From the NCBI GenBank assembly GCA_014338405.1, contig JTDE01001384.1:34212-98211 (forward strand): DNA of 64,000 bases, given 5' to 3'. The notes below the pieces were generated by a model that ran no database searches, was not told where the DNA came from, and saw only the letters and a program-made list of their open reading frames with translations. The translations under genes and the position numbers were made by a program. This document shows positions 1 through 11,618 of this stretch, piece after piece. This stretch comes from Paragonimus skrjabini miyazakii. Its lineage: Eukaryota > Platyhelminthes > Trematoda > Plagiorchiida > Troglotrematidae. Each line of letters opens with the position of its first letter. Within the stretch, counting starts at the first letter, position 1.

Positions 1-121
1 AGTCGATAATCTGGTGATCAAGACTTCTCATTTGAGTTGACGCTAATGTGTTCATTGAACTGAAATGCTAAACACAGTTAAGTTTACTTGTCTCCTTCAC
101 ATGGACCTTTCGGTTAGCTCA

Positions 122-290
122 GTTCAGAAGCATGCACCAGACACGGGTCTGGCTCTTATCAGCTCTGATCGGTGAGGTCCATCGTTTTCATATGATAGCG
201 AACCTCAAGTGCTTCCTTGCAAAGTGTGCTAGCCAAACAACTTACCTGAATGCAAAGGTAGCGATCAAGTACGAGTAGCGTTCAAGTTAA
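122..290 (+). repeat. Degenerate copy of the tRNA-related repeat
   Basis: A decayed plus-strand relative of the dispersed repeat best seen at 7,822-8,040. The tail is recognisable: a run like GCGATCAAGTACGAG followed by GTTCAAGTT corresponds to the GCGATCAATTGTGGGTGATGTTCAACTT tail of better copies. The head (TTAGCTCAGTTCAGAAGC) resembles a tRNA 5' half but differs from the other copies, so the alignment there is uncertain. Confidence 0.4.
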
Positions 291-2424
291 AACCATTCAA
301 TGGCCTTTTATGGTTTCAGTGGGTGTATTTGTTTGGTTTTCATTAAAAATATATCTTTTTGATCCCCAACTTGCTTGCATACTACTATCAACCGGTGTAC
401 GCAATTGAACGTGTGCATCGATTTTCAAAACCTTGAGTACATATGATGTGTACGGCCTGTGATGACGTTTTGAACCCGTGTAGTAAAATTGTGCCGATTG
501 TAATGTTGAAAATACTGTTTGTGACACTAAAGTTTTATCATCTCTATTAGAGCTATGGTAGATTTCGATGTCACTTCTCACCCACTGGCTAATGGTAGCA
601 AACCCCGAGGCTTACAAAACACAAGTCAACAACCTTACAATTTCCACTGTTGAATCTAGGAGTAACATGGCTGTTCCTATCTTGTGACAGAATGAAAACC
701 GTCAATTTGTTTTGCAAATTTTCAAACTAGGGTTACAACAAGGTGATCAAAATCCATGCTGATCACGCTTTCATCATACAGGGAATAGCATGCTAGTGAT
801 TTGCTAGCTGATCATGCTATTCATGGGTACTTTATGAAGAAATTTCATCAGACTGCGCAGAGTTGGCAACCGGGATGAAAGCCATATTCGACAGGAATGT
901 GCATGAGAGTCCTTGATATAACTTAACCTGCGTTGGCACGTTCGCCTGTATAGTAGACAACATAGTTCATTACTCGGAAAATGGACACCTGTGTCTTAAA
1001 AATTCTGAAAGCGCACATCAAGCACTAAGAGCAAAAACCGCCACTTCCAGTTCAAGATGTCTTGGGACCACTTTCGCGTGTCTCGATGTCAGGTTAAGGT
1101 GTCCCAACGGGGTTGTCCCAGCTGCACCAGCAAACATGGTCGCAGGGATCTTGTGCACACTGATAGGCTAGTAGACGTAGGACCTGGTTGGGTCTTACTG
1201 CGTGAGGGGACACGGAAGTGTCGAGTGCAAAGGGTAAACGATACTAGTCTGAACCCATTTGCCGGCCCTGACGGCGAATACAGACCGCACACGCGGTGAA
1301 CGGGGAGTGCGCAGATGGGCTCAAACTACGGGAAACAGACACGGACAACATCGGCAGGCCGGTCATGGTCAAATGGTTTGCGGGTACGTGAGCGCCTCAC
1401 TCAAACTGGTATACGCTTCTGTCGTCTTCATCGTCGTCCGAGCGGCTAGGTAGATCAAGCAAGCCTTGTCTCAGTGATAGAGTGGTAGCCGTCTGAGCTA
1501 GTCTAACGACTGCCGCGACAGCTGAAAGCAGGGCTAAAACACCCAGATCAGTCGATCAATCACAGACTGCAAGCCCACGTAAACAGTGTCTTTCGCAATT
1601 CCACCCTGTTTTTCGGTGACCTAGGCGTAATGCAAGCAAGGCAAATGGCCTCATGTAACATGTCATTTAGATCTGCTGGCGACTGTGCTAGCAGAACGTT
1701 AATTGAGGACAGAATGGCCACATTGAGTTTTATTGTCTGTCGATATGAGGGTGAACACAGAGTGAGGTTGACTGACTGAAAATGCACCAGCCAGGCGATA
1801 CACGATGGAAACCGACTACTGAATGCACACCACCTATCAGTTTAGTTCCAGATATAGTTTCTGAGAGATATGTGCCAATGAATGAAACTAACTACCAGTT
1901 CTAAGTAATTTCAGTTTCCTGCACGTTGTTCTGATTGTACCACAAAGATTTTCGTGTACCGTACTACAAGCGTCGTACGGGTACAAGTTGTCTATGTCAC
2001 AATTGAATTTAAACTCCATCCTAGAAACGCACACACTCTTGAACCTTATCTTACTTAAACCCATAAGCTGAATCCCATATCATGTTGAAGTCAACATGTT
2101 ACGCTTTCACTCATTCAACTTGAAAAAAAAATCGCTTTTGTTTGCTTCTCCAATCCGATCGTTCATGTGATCAATGATGAATACCAGTTATTCATGCCAT
2201 CATTTCTCATTCTCTCCTACACGTAATCTTCAGTCGAACTATCCATCGTTCATCAACTATAGACCAATTCAATATTAATACACGAGTACGAATTGAACGA
2301 TTCACTTCGAAGCAACGTCACACTGATTATACTATCCACTTTTTCATCAAGTCACATAATCAGTAATATGTCCTATGTTCCCCACTCTAACCGCTTTTTA
2401 CATACTGATACATCGTAGCCAATC
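291..2424. other. No supportable gene; GC-richer block at about 1,040-1,450
   Basis: Only short chance ORFs are present. A block at about 1,040-1,450 is visibly richer in G and C than its surroundings and has overlapping ORFs on both strands (80 codons plus at 1,057, 67 codons minus), but no motif I recognise. It may be a decayed transposable element piece. Confidence 0.5.
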
Positions 2425-2530
2425 AGGTTGGCTGGAAGGTCTATCTGAATGCAAACGCTGCGATCAAGTATGTGATGTTTAACATGAAATTAATCAAATC
2501 ACCGAGTACTCATCAATAATCAACTAAGTG
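2425..2530 (+). repeat. Tail of the tRNA-related repeat
   Basis: Plus-strand fragment carrying the right end of the unit (GGCTGGAAGGTCTATCTGAA, then CTGCGATCAAG and GATGTTTAACATGAAATTAA). It continues directly into the left part of the unit (ATCAAATCACCGAGTACTCATCA). This right-to-left continuity is also seen in the copy at 39.3-39.7 kb and supports a tandem-capable unit. Confidence 0.6.
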
Positions 2531-3337
2531 TACTTGAGTCATGGAATAGTGGCAATAATCATGAGTCAAATGAACACATTAGCTATCGGTAACTATCCTT
2601 ATTCTCGCGATGAGACATGAGCACGTCTAGTACATTGACGGTGCATGTAGTCGAACGGCAATTCTTATTGGCTGATAAGTGTTTATTGGTTCAGTTTCGT
2701 GATTATGATCTGTGACTGTAAAACCTTTAACCAAAAAACTCAACGGGACAATTTGATACAGGTCGATATTCTATTAGTTGTATCTGCTGAAGAATCTGAC
2801 TATCCACCTGTCTTAGTGACAAAATCAGTGTCAGTCTATTTTCAAATGAGAATTTTTCGGACATTGCACGATTGCTACCTATTCCCAGACCAACAAGAAT
2901 ATATGGTTGGTGATATCCTTTTCGAATTAGACTGTGACAATGACTGAAACCAGACGACGCGCACAACATTCTTCATAAGTGACTCTCGCCGCACCAATTA
3001 AAGTTCCATTCACACATAACGTATCTGGTCTAAACCAGAAAACATAGGACCAGAAGGCGTGCCAGTGAGGCCTTTTTGCTCAGCGAGCCAATGCTGGTTA
3101 GGTAAGTGATTGGGTAGCACGAAACTGAAACCCCTATATCTCGGGAACTAAATACCGAGAGACTCCAGTGAGATCTAAACTGTGAAGAAAAATATTGAAA
3201 GTAGAATGCAAGAAGTAGTCCAGTATGGGAGTACATATTGGTGCACCCTAGACAAGACATAGGGGTGTACTAAGACTAAGTTAGTTGCCTGCTAAACCGA
3301 GGTGGCAGGCGTACTTACGGCCGCAAACATCCCATTG
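2531..3337. other. No gene recognised
   Basis: ORFs here are 76-82 codons and overlap each other on opposite strands, as expected by chance. The last few hundred bases could be the 3' untranslated part of the adjacent minus-strand LINE, but nothing confirms it. Confidence 0.4.
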
Positions 3338-4870
3338 TCACATAGTCATGTCACTACGACCTATGGCACCGATGGTTCTCTTGCATACTGCGCGCTTTTG
3401 TTCTCGACCGTACAATAACTGTTCGGTGAACTCGCGGACGCCCGTCCGAATCGTCTTCCTCCAGGCAGTCCGGTTCAACGCTAAGTCTTCTCAACATCAA
3501 AAATCAATTTCACAGCGTGAAAGACTTACCTGCACAACATCCTGGTATCTACGCTTTGACCACCAGAAGTTTGCTTACCTGATCCCAGTTGTCCATACAG
3601 CACCTGCTTCGAAATACGATCATCGCCAATCCGACTGACGTGACTCAGACAACGAAGCTGATTCAGCATCAGCTGAGCATCCATATCGTTAATATTCACT
3701 CGCCGCATTACCTCAGTGTTCGGAACCATGTCCGGCCTCTGAATATTCAACATGCGTCCTAGACATTACAAATGAAAGCGGCTCGGATAGCGCATGTTCC
3801 GCTGATACATTATCCACGTTCCACTACCGTGCAGCAGTATAAACAGCACTACTGAGCGGTAGACGAAGAGCTCAGTGCTCGGCTTAAGGCTGTGGTTCTT
3901 ACAAACGCGTCTTTCAAGATGTCCGGAAGCAACACTAACCTTCCCACATGAGCTGTCAGCTCGTGATCCACGGACGGATCGGTGGATAGATTGCTACCCA
4001 AGTAACAAAAGTTCGCGCAGCTATCGACAGCGTCTCCATTGAAGCGAATTTGAGGTGAAGGTGCACAGATAGCACCTCCACCTGGAGAAGGCTGAAAGAA
4101 AGAATATGTCTCATCTGTGTGGATGCGGATGTGTGGACGCGGATGTGTGGACGCGAAAGCCGTGGCCAGTCGCTGTAGTTCGTCCTCGCTATGTGCAAAC
4201 AGTGCGCTGTCATCTGCAAACAAAAGCATGCGCATCATTGTGATATGTAACCGGGTTGGGGCACCGAAACGTCAGATATTCAGCAGGCGTCCACCTATTT
4301 GGTACTATACCTCAGCACCGTCCTCCCCAGAGTCCTGGAAAGCAACTGTTACCATAACAGTCAAATATAAACTGAATAGGACTGGGGCTAGCACACAACC
4401 CTGCTTCATGCCAGTGACAACATCAAAATAATTACAAGTTGACCGCCACGAGTGCACCTTTACCCTCATGCCCACACACAACATTCTAAACAATTTGACG
4501 AACTTACCTGGACATCCAAACTTGCTAAGCACCGTCCACAGCGCCTCGCGGCTCACGGAATCGAACGCCTTGGTGAAGTAGACGAAGAGGGCATACAGGG
4601 GCTGGTTGCGTTCCCGGCACTTCTCTTGAAGCTGTCGAGCAGCGAACACCAGGTCGATCGTACTCCGAATCGCCCGGAATCCACATTGCTTCTCAGGAAC
4701 ATTGGCTTCTAAGACATCCGTATTCAGCCGGTTCAGAAGGATTCTGGCAAGCACCCTGCCTGCGCAGCTCAGCAGACTTGTGCCCCGATAGTTGTCGGGG
4801 CATGCTTGCTACCATTGCCTTTGATCAAATGTACGATAAGGGTACCCTTAAATTCCTGTGCTCCTAGATG
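3338..4870 (-). pseudogene. LINE (non-LTR retrotransposon) reverse transcriptase, 5'-truncated and broken
   Basis: Reading right to left: an RT N-terminal stretch with a frameshift (about 4,870-4,755, containing TLIVHLIKGNG); an open part 4,754-4,305 with CGFRAIRSTIDLVFAARQLQ, motif A (FVYFTKAFDSV) and motif B (GMKQGCVLAPVLFSL); then, in the same frame after stops at 4,307-4,305 and 4,274-4,272, the catalytic FADD motif (4,220-4,209). The C-terminal region follows at 3,753-3,526 (LRCLSHVSRIGDDR) and about 3,485-3,338 (LNRTAWRKTIRTG) in shifted frames. In motif A the first aspartate, normally catalytic in non-LTR RTs, is tyrosine (codon 4,580-4,578). No endonuclease domain is visible, as expected for a 5'-truncated insertion. 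The clade is not assigned. LINE identity is secure; the ends are approximate. Confidence 0.9.
4124..4157. repeat. Short tandem duplication inside the LINE RT
   Basis: The 14-bp unit GATGTGTGGACGCG occurs twice, preceded by a variant third piece, within the region after the RT FADD motif. Fourteen is not a multiple of three, so the duplication is probably post-insertional decay. Confidence 0.6.
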
Positions 4871-6231
4871 GAGTGAACCAACTAGAGCAGTGCTTGTCCC
4901 AACGCCTATCCGCCATTCTTAAGGATTTCACCTGACAATCAATCTTTGCCTGCAGCCTGTAGCCGCGCGCGCACAATACATGCGAGTGTACAACAAATAT
5001 TCCTTCCCATCGTATTGCTATTGACTTGTCAATATCAAATCGTTAATTTTGTCTTCGACCTCCACCTCCGTTATGCGACACTCCGTTCAAGACTTGTATT
5101 TTGCGCTTGAACGTCAGGCTGGTTAAAGTACTACTGCCTAACCTTATCAACATGACAACTCCAGAGGTCACTTGGAGCATCCAGGTAACGATCAAATCGG
5201 GCCTTCTGGAAGTAATTAGGTTAGAAATCGCATTTGATTTTACTCCCATGGTAACCCGAATGACATCACTTGTTAGTCAGTTAACCCTGTTACGAAAAAC
5301 TGTCTTTTACTTCTTAATTCAAAAGCAGGGATGAGTAGGAAAGTCAGATAGTTGGGATTTTGGTCGAATGTCTGCTAATGTTTACACGATAATTGTTCCA
5401 AAATGTGAGCTCGACTGATCTGGCGCCAAAGGGAGGTTGTTTACACATCCTTCTTTTGAGTGCTGAGATCAGAGTTACGCAGTAGAAGATTAGTAGGCTG
5501 AATAATCGATTTTTTGGTGTTCGGTAGGCAAACTGAAAGATTGGTTAGAACCTCTGTTCCTTTGTTAGTGTGATTTCGATTACAACACTCCTGAGGAAGG
5601 CCACCCAAAGTGGTTGAAGCGCAGAGTACTGCAACTTACTCATAACGTTGTGTTATTCTCAATCAATTTATCAATGGTTAGAACCCATCATATTGCTAAT
5701 CGTTTTGTTCATACTACCAACAACCAATAATTGTGGATATCCATCTTTCAGCAGATCGTATCTCTCATACACCGGTTATGAGTAACGTGCCTAGTTGGCC
5801 AAATAACCGATTTATTTGTACAGTAGTAGGCTTAACACGTAGTTTGTGAACACACAGGATTAAGCAGATGTGTTCAATTGATAACGCTTGGGTAAACTGC
5901 AGTAAACATTCCTCAGTACTCCTAGATAACATGTTTATTCACATTGACACCGCTGTGATTATGACACAATTATTTGTACATGTTGCATTTGATAAAAGTT
6001 ATATGTTCGATAATATATTTGGGGAGTGGAGCGACCAGGTTAAGTGTTTATCTCTGTTCCTACCAGCAGTTTCTACTAGTTGGTCTGAGCTGGCGAGGAG
6101 AAAATTTATTTGACAATCGATCGAATGAGCAATTTTCCGATCACTCTGATCTGTAACAAACGTTGTTGCTGGGTATAACAGGATATGGATTGTGTATAAT
6201 GTAGCGAAAAAGCGTCCAGTAAAACAAAATA
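4871..6231. other. No gene recognised
   Basis: Contains only short chance ORFs. The one structured item is a hammerhead-like CTGAGGA/stem/GAA motif at 5,591-5,625, reported under findings. Confidence 0.4.
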
Positions 6232-6560
6232 TTTATGGTCCAACTCGCTAGTTGCCATACTACGCTCGCACTCGCGTTTGAGTCGGAATTTCAGTCCACA
6301 AAACCCCCCGGTTTACGCTCACACGTTGTATGCACTTCTGCCCGGTTTAGGTATGTGACCGACGCCTTCTGTCGGGGGGTTTTCCGCCTTCGATTCTTCG
6401 TCCGTTGGTCCGTTGTTCCGTTGGCCCGATCGTCCCCGATTTATTCACTGTGGGCTTTTGGACGTACCTCCCACCTGCGTTGAGGTATTCCGCCAAGTGT
6501 TGGAAGACTCGGACATCCGGTTTGATAATCCACCATAATATGCTGTGTGTGACGAGGTAG
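6232..6560 (+). repeat. Repeat A, copy 1 (unclassified dispersed repeat)
   Basis: Matches 10,785-11,066 in reverse complement over most of its length. Shared blocks include GCACTTCTGCCCGGTTTA, GTGACCGACGCCTT, CGTCCGTTGGTCC, GGGCTTTTGGACGTACCTCC, ACCTGCGTTGAGGTATTCC and CGGTTTGATAATCCA. Both copies keep one open frame ending LWAFGRTSHLR, but substitutions and indels elsewhere do not clearly favour coding. Nothing like an RT, transposase or terminal inverted repeat is seen. It could be a non-autonomous element or part of a larger transposon. Confidence 0.75.
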
Positions 6561-7821
6561 GTTGAATTCTCGTTTGCCTGTGGATAGGAAGCGATCACAC
6601 AATGTCCGATGAACTCACAGTTGAGGATAGATTGGAAATGATTTTGTTACATGATGAACTACAGTATAATTGAACGTTTATGGAATACCCATAATGCAGG
6701 AAGAAATATTATAATTTATTCTTTTCACTGTATGTTGAAAATTAGTCCGTGTAGAATACTACATTGTTTCAGCAAATTGTTCGCATGATACCTTTGGGTG
6801 TTCGAATGACCTTCTTCTCAACTGACGTGTCGCTGTACGGTCAACTGGGACATTATGACACTCATCGTCATACCTTCAAATCATTCGTACGTACACGTTC
6901 CTTACATATCTTGTCGAACTTGTCATGTATATAGTCAGGTCCATGTCGTGTCTAAGTTATAACGTGTCCCGATATTGATACCCATTTGACCTACATTTCA
7001 AAGGCTAATGTGAACTAACAAAACAAGTTGTGTTTATTCAATTAACGCCTGGCACATCGCCTGACAAGAATCGCCCGATATAGCGATCGACAATCAACAC
7101 CGAACAACGTTAGTGCCGGTACCACCAACACACTACCTATTACACTGTTTGGCATGGTTCATGGCCTTTGTTGCAAACCGGCTAAATAACACATCATGCC
7201 TTGATGTAGTCAGGCGAACTAAATAATACGCAGCCCTAAGATGAGGATTTTCGACTCCAAGATTTGTACAGCTTCATCTAACGAGTGGATTACAAGTCAC
7301 AAACTACTTTCGCATCAACCCATCCGTCCGTCATACTCCACAAACTCCCATTGACTCAATTGACGACTGACAAGGTATCAAATTCATTTCTACTGCACTA
7401 TTCGGATTTTGATAGGCCCAAAGTAAAGTGTTACTCATGTATCATATGAGCATTTTTATTGACGATATTCGCCTTCTGACTAGAAGTAACCTTCACATCA
7501 ATATACACAATCACTCATAAGGTAAGCCTACTATCTTGGAGTTTTATTTCAGCTCAAAAATACTTTTCAAATGATTACAGGGCCACAGCGTGTAACCATG
7601 TAAACGGCGTAAGCCTAGAGTCCACTCGGTGTGCTGTGATTATCCATTCTGTTGATGGCAGAATTTCTTATCTAGCCAGAAGTTGACTTACAAAATATAA
7701 GTTTCCTGCACAAGAACACATATGTGAACCGATAGACATCTGGTGTCAGTGTGCGTAGAGATTGCGGACATTTCGTATAGATATCTCCCTTCCATTGGTA
7801 TGATGGGGATGAATCTGACTA
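6561..7821. other. No gene recognised
   Basis: AT-rich, stop-dense in all frames; no ORF above about 60 codons and no repeat family identified. Confidence 0.5.
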
Positions 7822-8040
7822 ACGTGAGGTCAGTGGCGCAGTGGTAAACACGGTTGCCTCATGAACAGAATGTCCGTGGTTCAAGTCCCAGCAGTGGCGA
7901 TGATATGCACTACTGACGAGCTCTAATGAGAGCGAAACTCGAGTCTAGTGCTTCTTTTCGAAAGGAGCCGACTGGAAAGTCTATGGGAATGCGACAGCTG
8001 CGATCAATTGTGGGTGATGTTCAATCTATATGATGAATCT
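7822..8040 (+). repeat. tRNA-related short repeat (SINE-like), good copy of the promoter half
   Basis: Contains a pol III-type A box (TGGCGCAGTGG) and, about 40 bases later, a B box (GGTTCAAGTCC), so it is headed by a tRNA-like sequence. It is followed by a conserved right part: ACTACTGACGAGCTC, AACTCGAGTCTAGTGCTTC, TTTTCGAAAGG, GACTGGAAAGTCTATGGGAA, CTGCGATCAATTGTGGGTG. About a dozen related copies occur in this window on both strands, which argues for a SINE-like family rather than a tRNA gene; no intact cloverleaf is formed. Confidence 0.85.
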
Positions 8041-10784
8041 GAAAGTTTGACGCATTCTATTTGCAACTGAGATGAGCCAATTGGAGTCTAGTTGTTAGTT
8101 TTCCGGAAGCTTGCAACTGGGAATTAGTGTGAGTATACGTGCGCAACCACACTTCACTACAACACAAGAGGTGAATGTCACATACTGTCTTACTTCACTT
8201 TTTACACCTGTATATAATATAAACCATGGTATCTGTTAGATAAACTAGGTTTACAAATAGTCTAATCACCCTTGTATACCAAATATGAAACTGACAAATA
8301 ACAACAAAGAAATGTGTTGTTCTGTTCATTAAAAATGAAACTATAGAACCGGAAAGCTTTATATTACCCAGCTAGTTATGAGACAGAGATTCGGTAGGAA
8401 CCATTGACAGTTGAAGATTTTCCATTTCATATGCAACATTTAGAGATCGTAGCTGCAGCGAAAAGCTGGACCTCGGGCGCACCAATTAGTCTCAGACTTG
8501 GAGACAAGCTACATTTTAGATATGCACAATAGTGGAAACCTAGTCATGTGGAAAAATATACCACTGGATTGAGACAGATGGTTTATGAGAACAATTTAGG
8601 ATGCAATTCAAAAGTGGTGCATATGAAAAGTCGGATTGCTTATGTATAAACTTTTTACGGCGCACACTATTCATACTGTTTCTGTAGACAACTCTATTGA
8701 GTTGAAGTTCAAAATATTGCTTATGGGTGAAGTCTGTTCAAAACGTTACAGTGCAGCGGATTTTAAAACTAAGCAGTATTTCATTCTCCCGAATGGTGAG
8801 ATTTTTCACAGATGTGAGTGTATGTATGAAGCATAGTTCTGTCGCCGACGGTGCAACTACGGCTTGACAAACAGGCGAATGATTGATTTTTGTATAAACT
8901 AACATGATGAACTGAAAAGGTGTGTTCAGCTTAACGGTGCTAGCATAAATGAGGCCAGTCTGTTTGTAAACAGGTCAGACTAACGAGTCGGTAGATCTCT
9001 GTGTGTGATGATTCCGTCTGGGAAACGAAACATGTGACTAAACTTTACAATGTTAAAAACATTGGCAGACTGGTCACTGCACTTGACACTCCTAGAAACC
9101 CATGAAAGTGTCATGAAAACAGGAAATAGGATTCTACCAAAACAATTCGGTTTACCGTTAATCTTAGTTGTCGCGTACTTATTTATAATCCGTATGAGTA
9201 AGTATGGTGGAGAGGAGAGGATAGTGCTGCCATTTTTTTCTGGATACATTCTCAAGTACTCATATATGGTTAGTTCTAGGATAGTGTGATAAACAAATGT
9301 TATAAGGTCACTTGATATATATCTTGAATCAGGTAGACTTCTATGACAAAATATTGTTTCACAGTGTGCCAACTTACTGTCCCAAAGAATGAACGGAGAT
9401 CACGACAGTTTTACCAACCGGTTGTGGATTAGTACAAGAGGTAAAATAGAGTGACCACCGAAGTCTCACTATCTCACGTCACCCGACTTTCCCCTTTGAA
9501 ATGACCTCAAGTGCAATGTTTACATTGGGAAGCCTAGGGCATCTGAGCTTTCATCTGAAGTCATTGTGTAAGTGTGCCACTTGATAATGGACAGTAATCT
9601 GAGCAAGAACTTCTCGTCCTGTTCACGGGTGCCTCTACCTAAGGAGAGTTTGGCCAAGTTCTTTTCGTCTTTCTGTACCCAACTTCTCACCTGCTGTTGT
9701 CAAGCAGGTTGTGTTGGAAGAAGTACAAGGTATCTGTTAGAGAGGATTTGTGAACATCTCTTGAAATGACTTCACAACAGCTCGAGAAAGCCCATTTCTA
9801 CTGCGATAGGTTCTCACTCAAGTTACACTGACCATTACATAAATCCGGATAGAGCTTTCCAAAGCATCTACAAGATCCACCATGTCTACCCCAGAGCTGT
9901 TATTAACTGCAATTAGCCTAGTCATGTCTAGGGTAGTTTCTGGGTGTGCATGTGATGTGTAACCGATCGTGACTTTGACCAGATTGCTCCTATCTCACTG
10001 TGTTGAGTTTAGCTAGCTGTGTAAACTTAACAGTGAGATAGTCATTTGGGAGAACAAGTCAAAAGATTGGTCCGTGAAAGTGATACAGATGTGACCTGGC
10101 AATCCACAACGTACCCAGTGATGGGCGGACTAAAGATAAACGCTGAGTTTTTACGATCCATCACAGCAGTCGGTGTTCGCTTTTTAAGGCTGTCGTGAAT
10201 TCAACATCACATTTCGCACGGTTTACCTTTGAACATAAAAACATAACTAGGTCACAAGAGCAAAAACTGTGAAACATCTTATGTGGATTAGAGTTTGTAC
10301 AACGCAGGTATGTATTTGCACGGCACATTTCACGATCAGTGCAACATTTTTTGTAGCCCTCGTATCCCAACAGGTTTCCACTAAGTAAACTCTCTCACTC
10401 GTGCATTGTGTTTGCCTCTGTGCGTTGTCACTCGGCATTTATTATCTAGGTAGTCTTCTAAGACCAGATTGATTCACAAGCTGTTATATGTTGCTCTCAT
10501 TTCTCAACTGGGCAGCATACCGAAAAAGATCTTTGTATGTTCATAGCAGAGGTTTTAAGAATTTATCACAAATACCATCAACACGATTAAAACTACTCTG
10601 GATGTATTCATAAACTTTGTCATTCATGCATATCGCTTAAGAATGTGTGCGTCAATTCGAACATTTGTTAACATTGTGTTCTAGAAGACTGTCCTCCACT
10701 GATCATCATATTCTCAGCAATACCTTTGACTGAAAACCAAACGATATTACAGAGATGAATTCACACTGTACTACGGCAGTTAAA
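8041..10784. other. No supportable gene
   Basis: The longest ORF is a 130-codon minus-strand frame at 8,980-9,372, overlapped by an 79-codon plus-strand ORF. Neither has a recognisable motif and this length is expected by chance in 64 kb. No repeat family member was identified. Confidence 0.5.
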
Positions 10785-11066
10785 GAGTTAGTGATGGATT
10801 ATCAAACCGGAGGTCCGGGTTTTCCAACCATCGGTGGAATACCTCAACGCAGGTGGGAGGTACGTCCAAAAGCCCATAGCGAGCAGATTGGGGACAGCAC
10901 GGGCGACCGGACAAGCCAATGCTCAATGAGATGGGACCAACGGACGAGGAATGGCAGGCGGAAAATCCCCCAACGAAAGGCGTCGGTCACACAAATAAAC
11001 CGGGCAGAAGTGCACACGACCTGTAAGCGACAACCAGCAAGTTGGACAATAAGGACTATGGTATAG
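10785..11066 (-). repeat. Repeat A, copy 2 (inverted relative to copy 1)
   Basis: Reverse-complement match of 6,232-6,560. It lies about 210 bp upstream of the LTR retrotransposon. The start TCCAACTTGCTGGTTG corresponds to TCCAACTCGCTAGTTG in copy 1, which helps define the outer edge of the repeat. No target-site duplication could be identified. Confidence 0.75.
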
Positions 11067-11274
11067 TGGATGCCTTTTCGCTGCAATATGTATAGAACCA
11101 CTGATGTTTGTCAAACCCTCTTTCGTGAACGTCAAATTTTGACCGACTATGCAACGAAAATGTACTACCCATCGCCGCTGTAATGGCTTTGATATCATCC
11201 GTTAAAGTTTGAAAAGCAAATGATTTATCCCGAGTCTTCCGAGTTTCTCACATGGATACATAATTTTGCATGTC

Positions 11275-11278
11275 ACGG
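11275..11278. repeat. Target-site duplication ACGG, left copy
   Basis: ACGG immediately precedes the TG that opens the 5' LTR; the same four bases follow the CA that ends the 3' LTR at 15,779-15,782. Four to six bp is the usual duplication for Ty3/gypsy integrases. Confidence 0.85.
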
Positions 11279-11592
11279 TGCAGTGAAGTTGAGCGATCGT
11301 AACATACTACTCATACCACTGGTATTCGGTAGTAGGACCCGAGCATATATTTTGACATCGTACAAGCCGCAGGAAAAATGCAGAAAGGAAAATCAGAGTG
11401 CAGCATCGCTCATAGTGGTCCCTGCTACTTAATGGAACTGAGCATTGACGTCTGCGGCAGCCTAGACGGTTTGAGGCTGAATACCGCGTGCAAATGAGTG
11501 GTTTTGTTTCAGGTTTTGTTTAAATGCTTAACCCATGTGTTGGTTTGTCGAATGAACGACCCTTGTGCCATCCGCGTTCTTGGATCACAACA
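11279..11592 (+). repeat. 5' LTR (314 bp)
   Basis: Begins TGCAGTGAAGTTGAGCGATC and ends GGATCACAACA. A TATA-like run (CATATATTTTG) sits near 11,344, a plausible core promoter for element transcription. A 170-bp block (11,287-11,456) is identical to the 3' LTR, while the last 136 bp hold 13 of the 14 differences. No AATAAA is visible in the LTR. Confidence 0.95.
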
Positions 11593-11594
11593 AT

Positions 11595-11612
11595 TGGTGC
11601 CGTGACCAGGAT
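11595..11612 (+). promoter_or_regulatory. Primer binding site, resembling tRNA-His 3' end
   Basis: TGGTGCCGTGACCAGGAT follows the LTR after two bases. Its first 12 bases are the complement of the 3' end (TCACGGC acceptor strand, discriminator A, CCA) conserved in eukaryotic tRNA-His as I remember it; the match then breaks for two bases and resumes at GGAT. The tRNA assignment is from memory and should be aligned to a real tRNA set. Confidence 0.65.
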
Positions 11613-11618
11613 TGGGGG

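Noticed and set aside
3481..3529. A 49-bp segment on the minus strand with perfect splice ends (CAG|GTAAGT ... CTTAG|) inside the LINE C-terminus, suggesting an intron
   Set aside because: Translating through it gives the normal family sequence leading into EDLALNRTAWRKTIRTG, so it is ordinary, slightly decayed coding sequence; removing it would break the frame.
7822..7900. tRNA gene
   Set aside because: A and B boxes are present, but acceptor and anticodon stems do not pair and the sequence recurs across the window with a long conserved tail, so it is a repeat.
8980..9372. 130-codon minus-strand ORF
   Set aside because: No domain, no splice context, and an overlapping ORF on the other strand; one or two ORFs this long are expected by chance in 64 kb at this base composition.
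11220..11432. 70-codon ORF at the 5' LTR
   Set aside because: It lies across the LTR boundary, and its C-terminal half is the same LTR reading frame that ends pol at the 3' LTR; it is not a gene.
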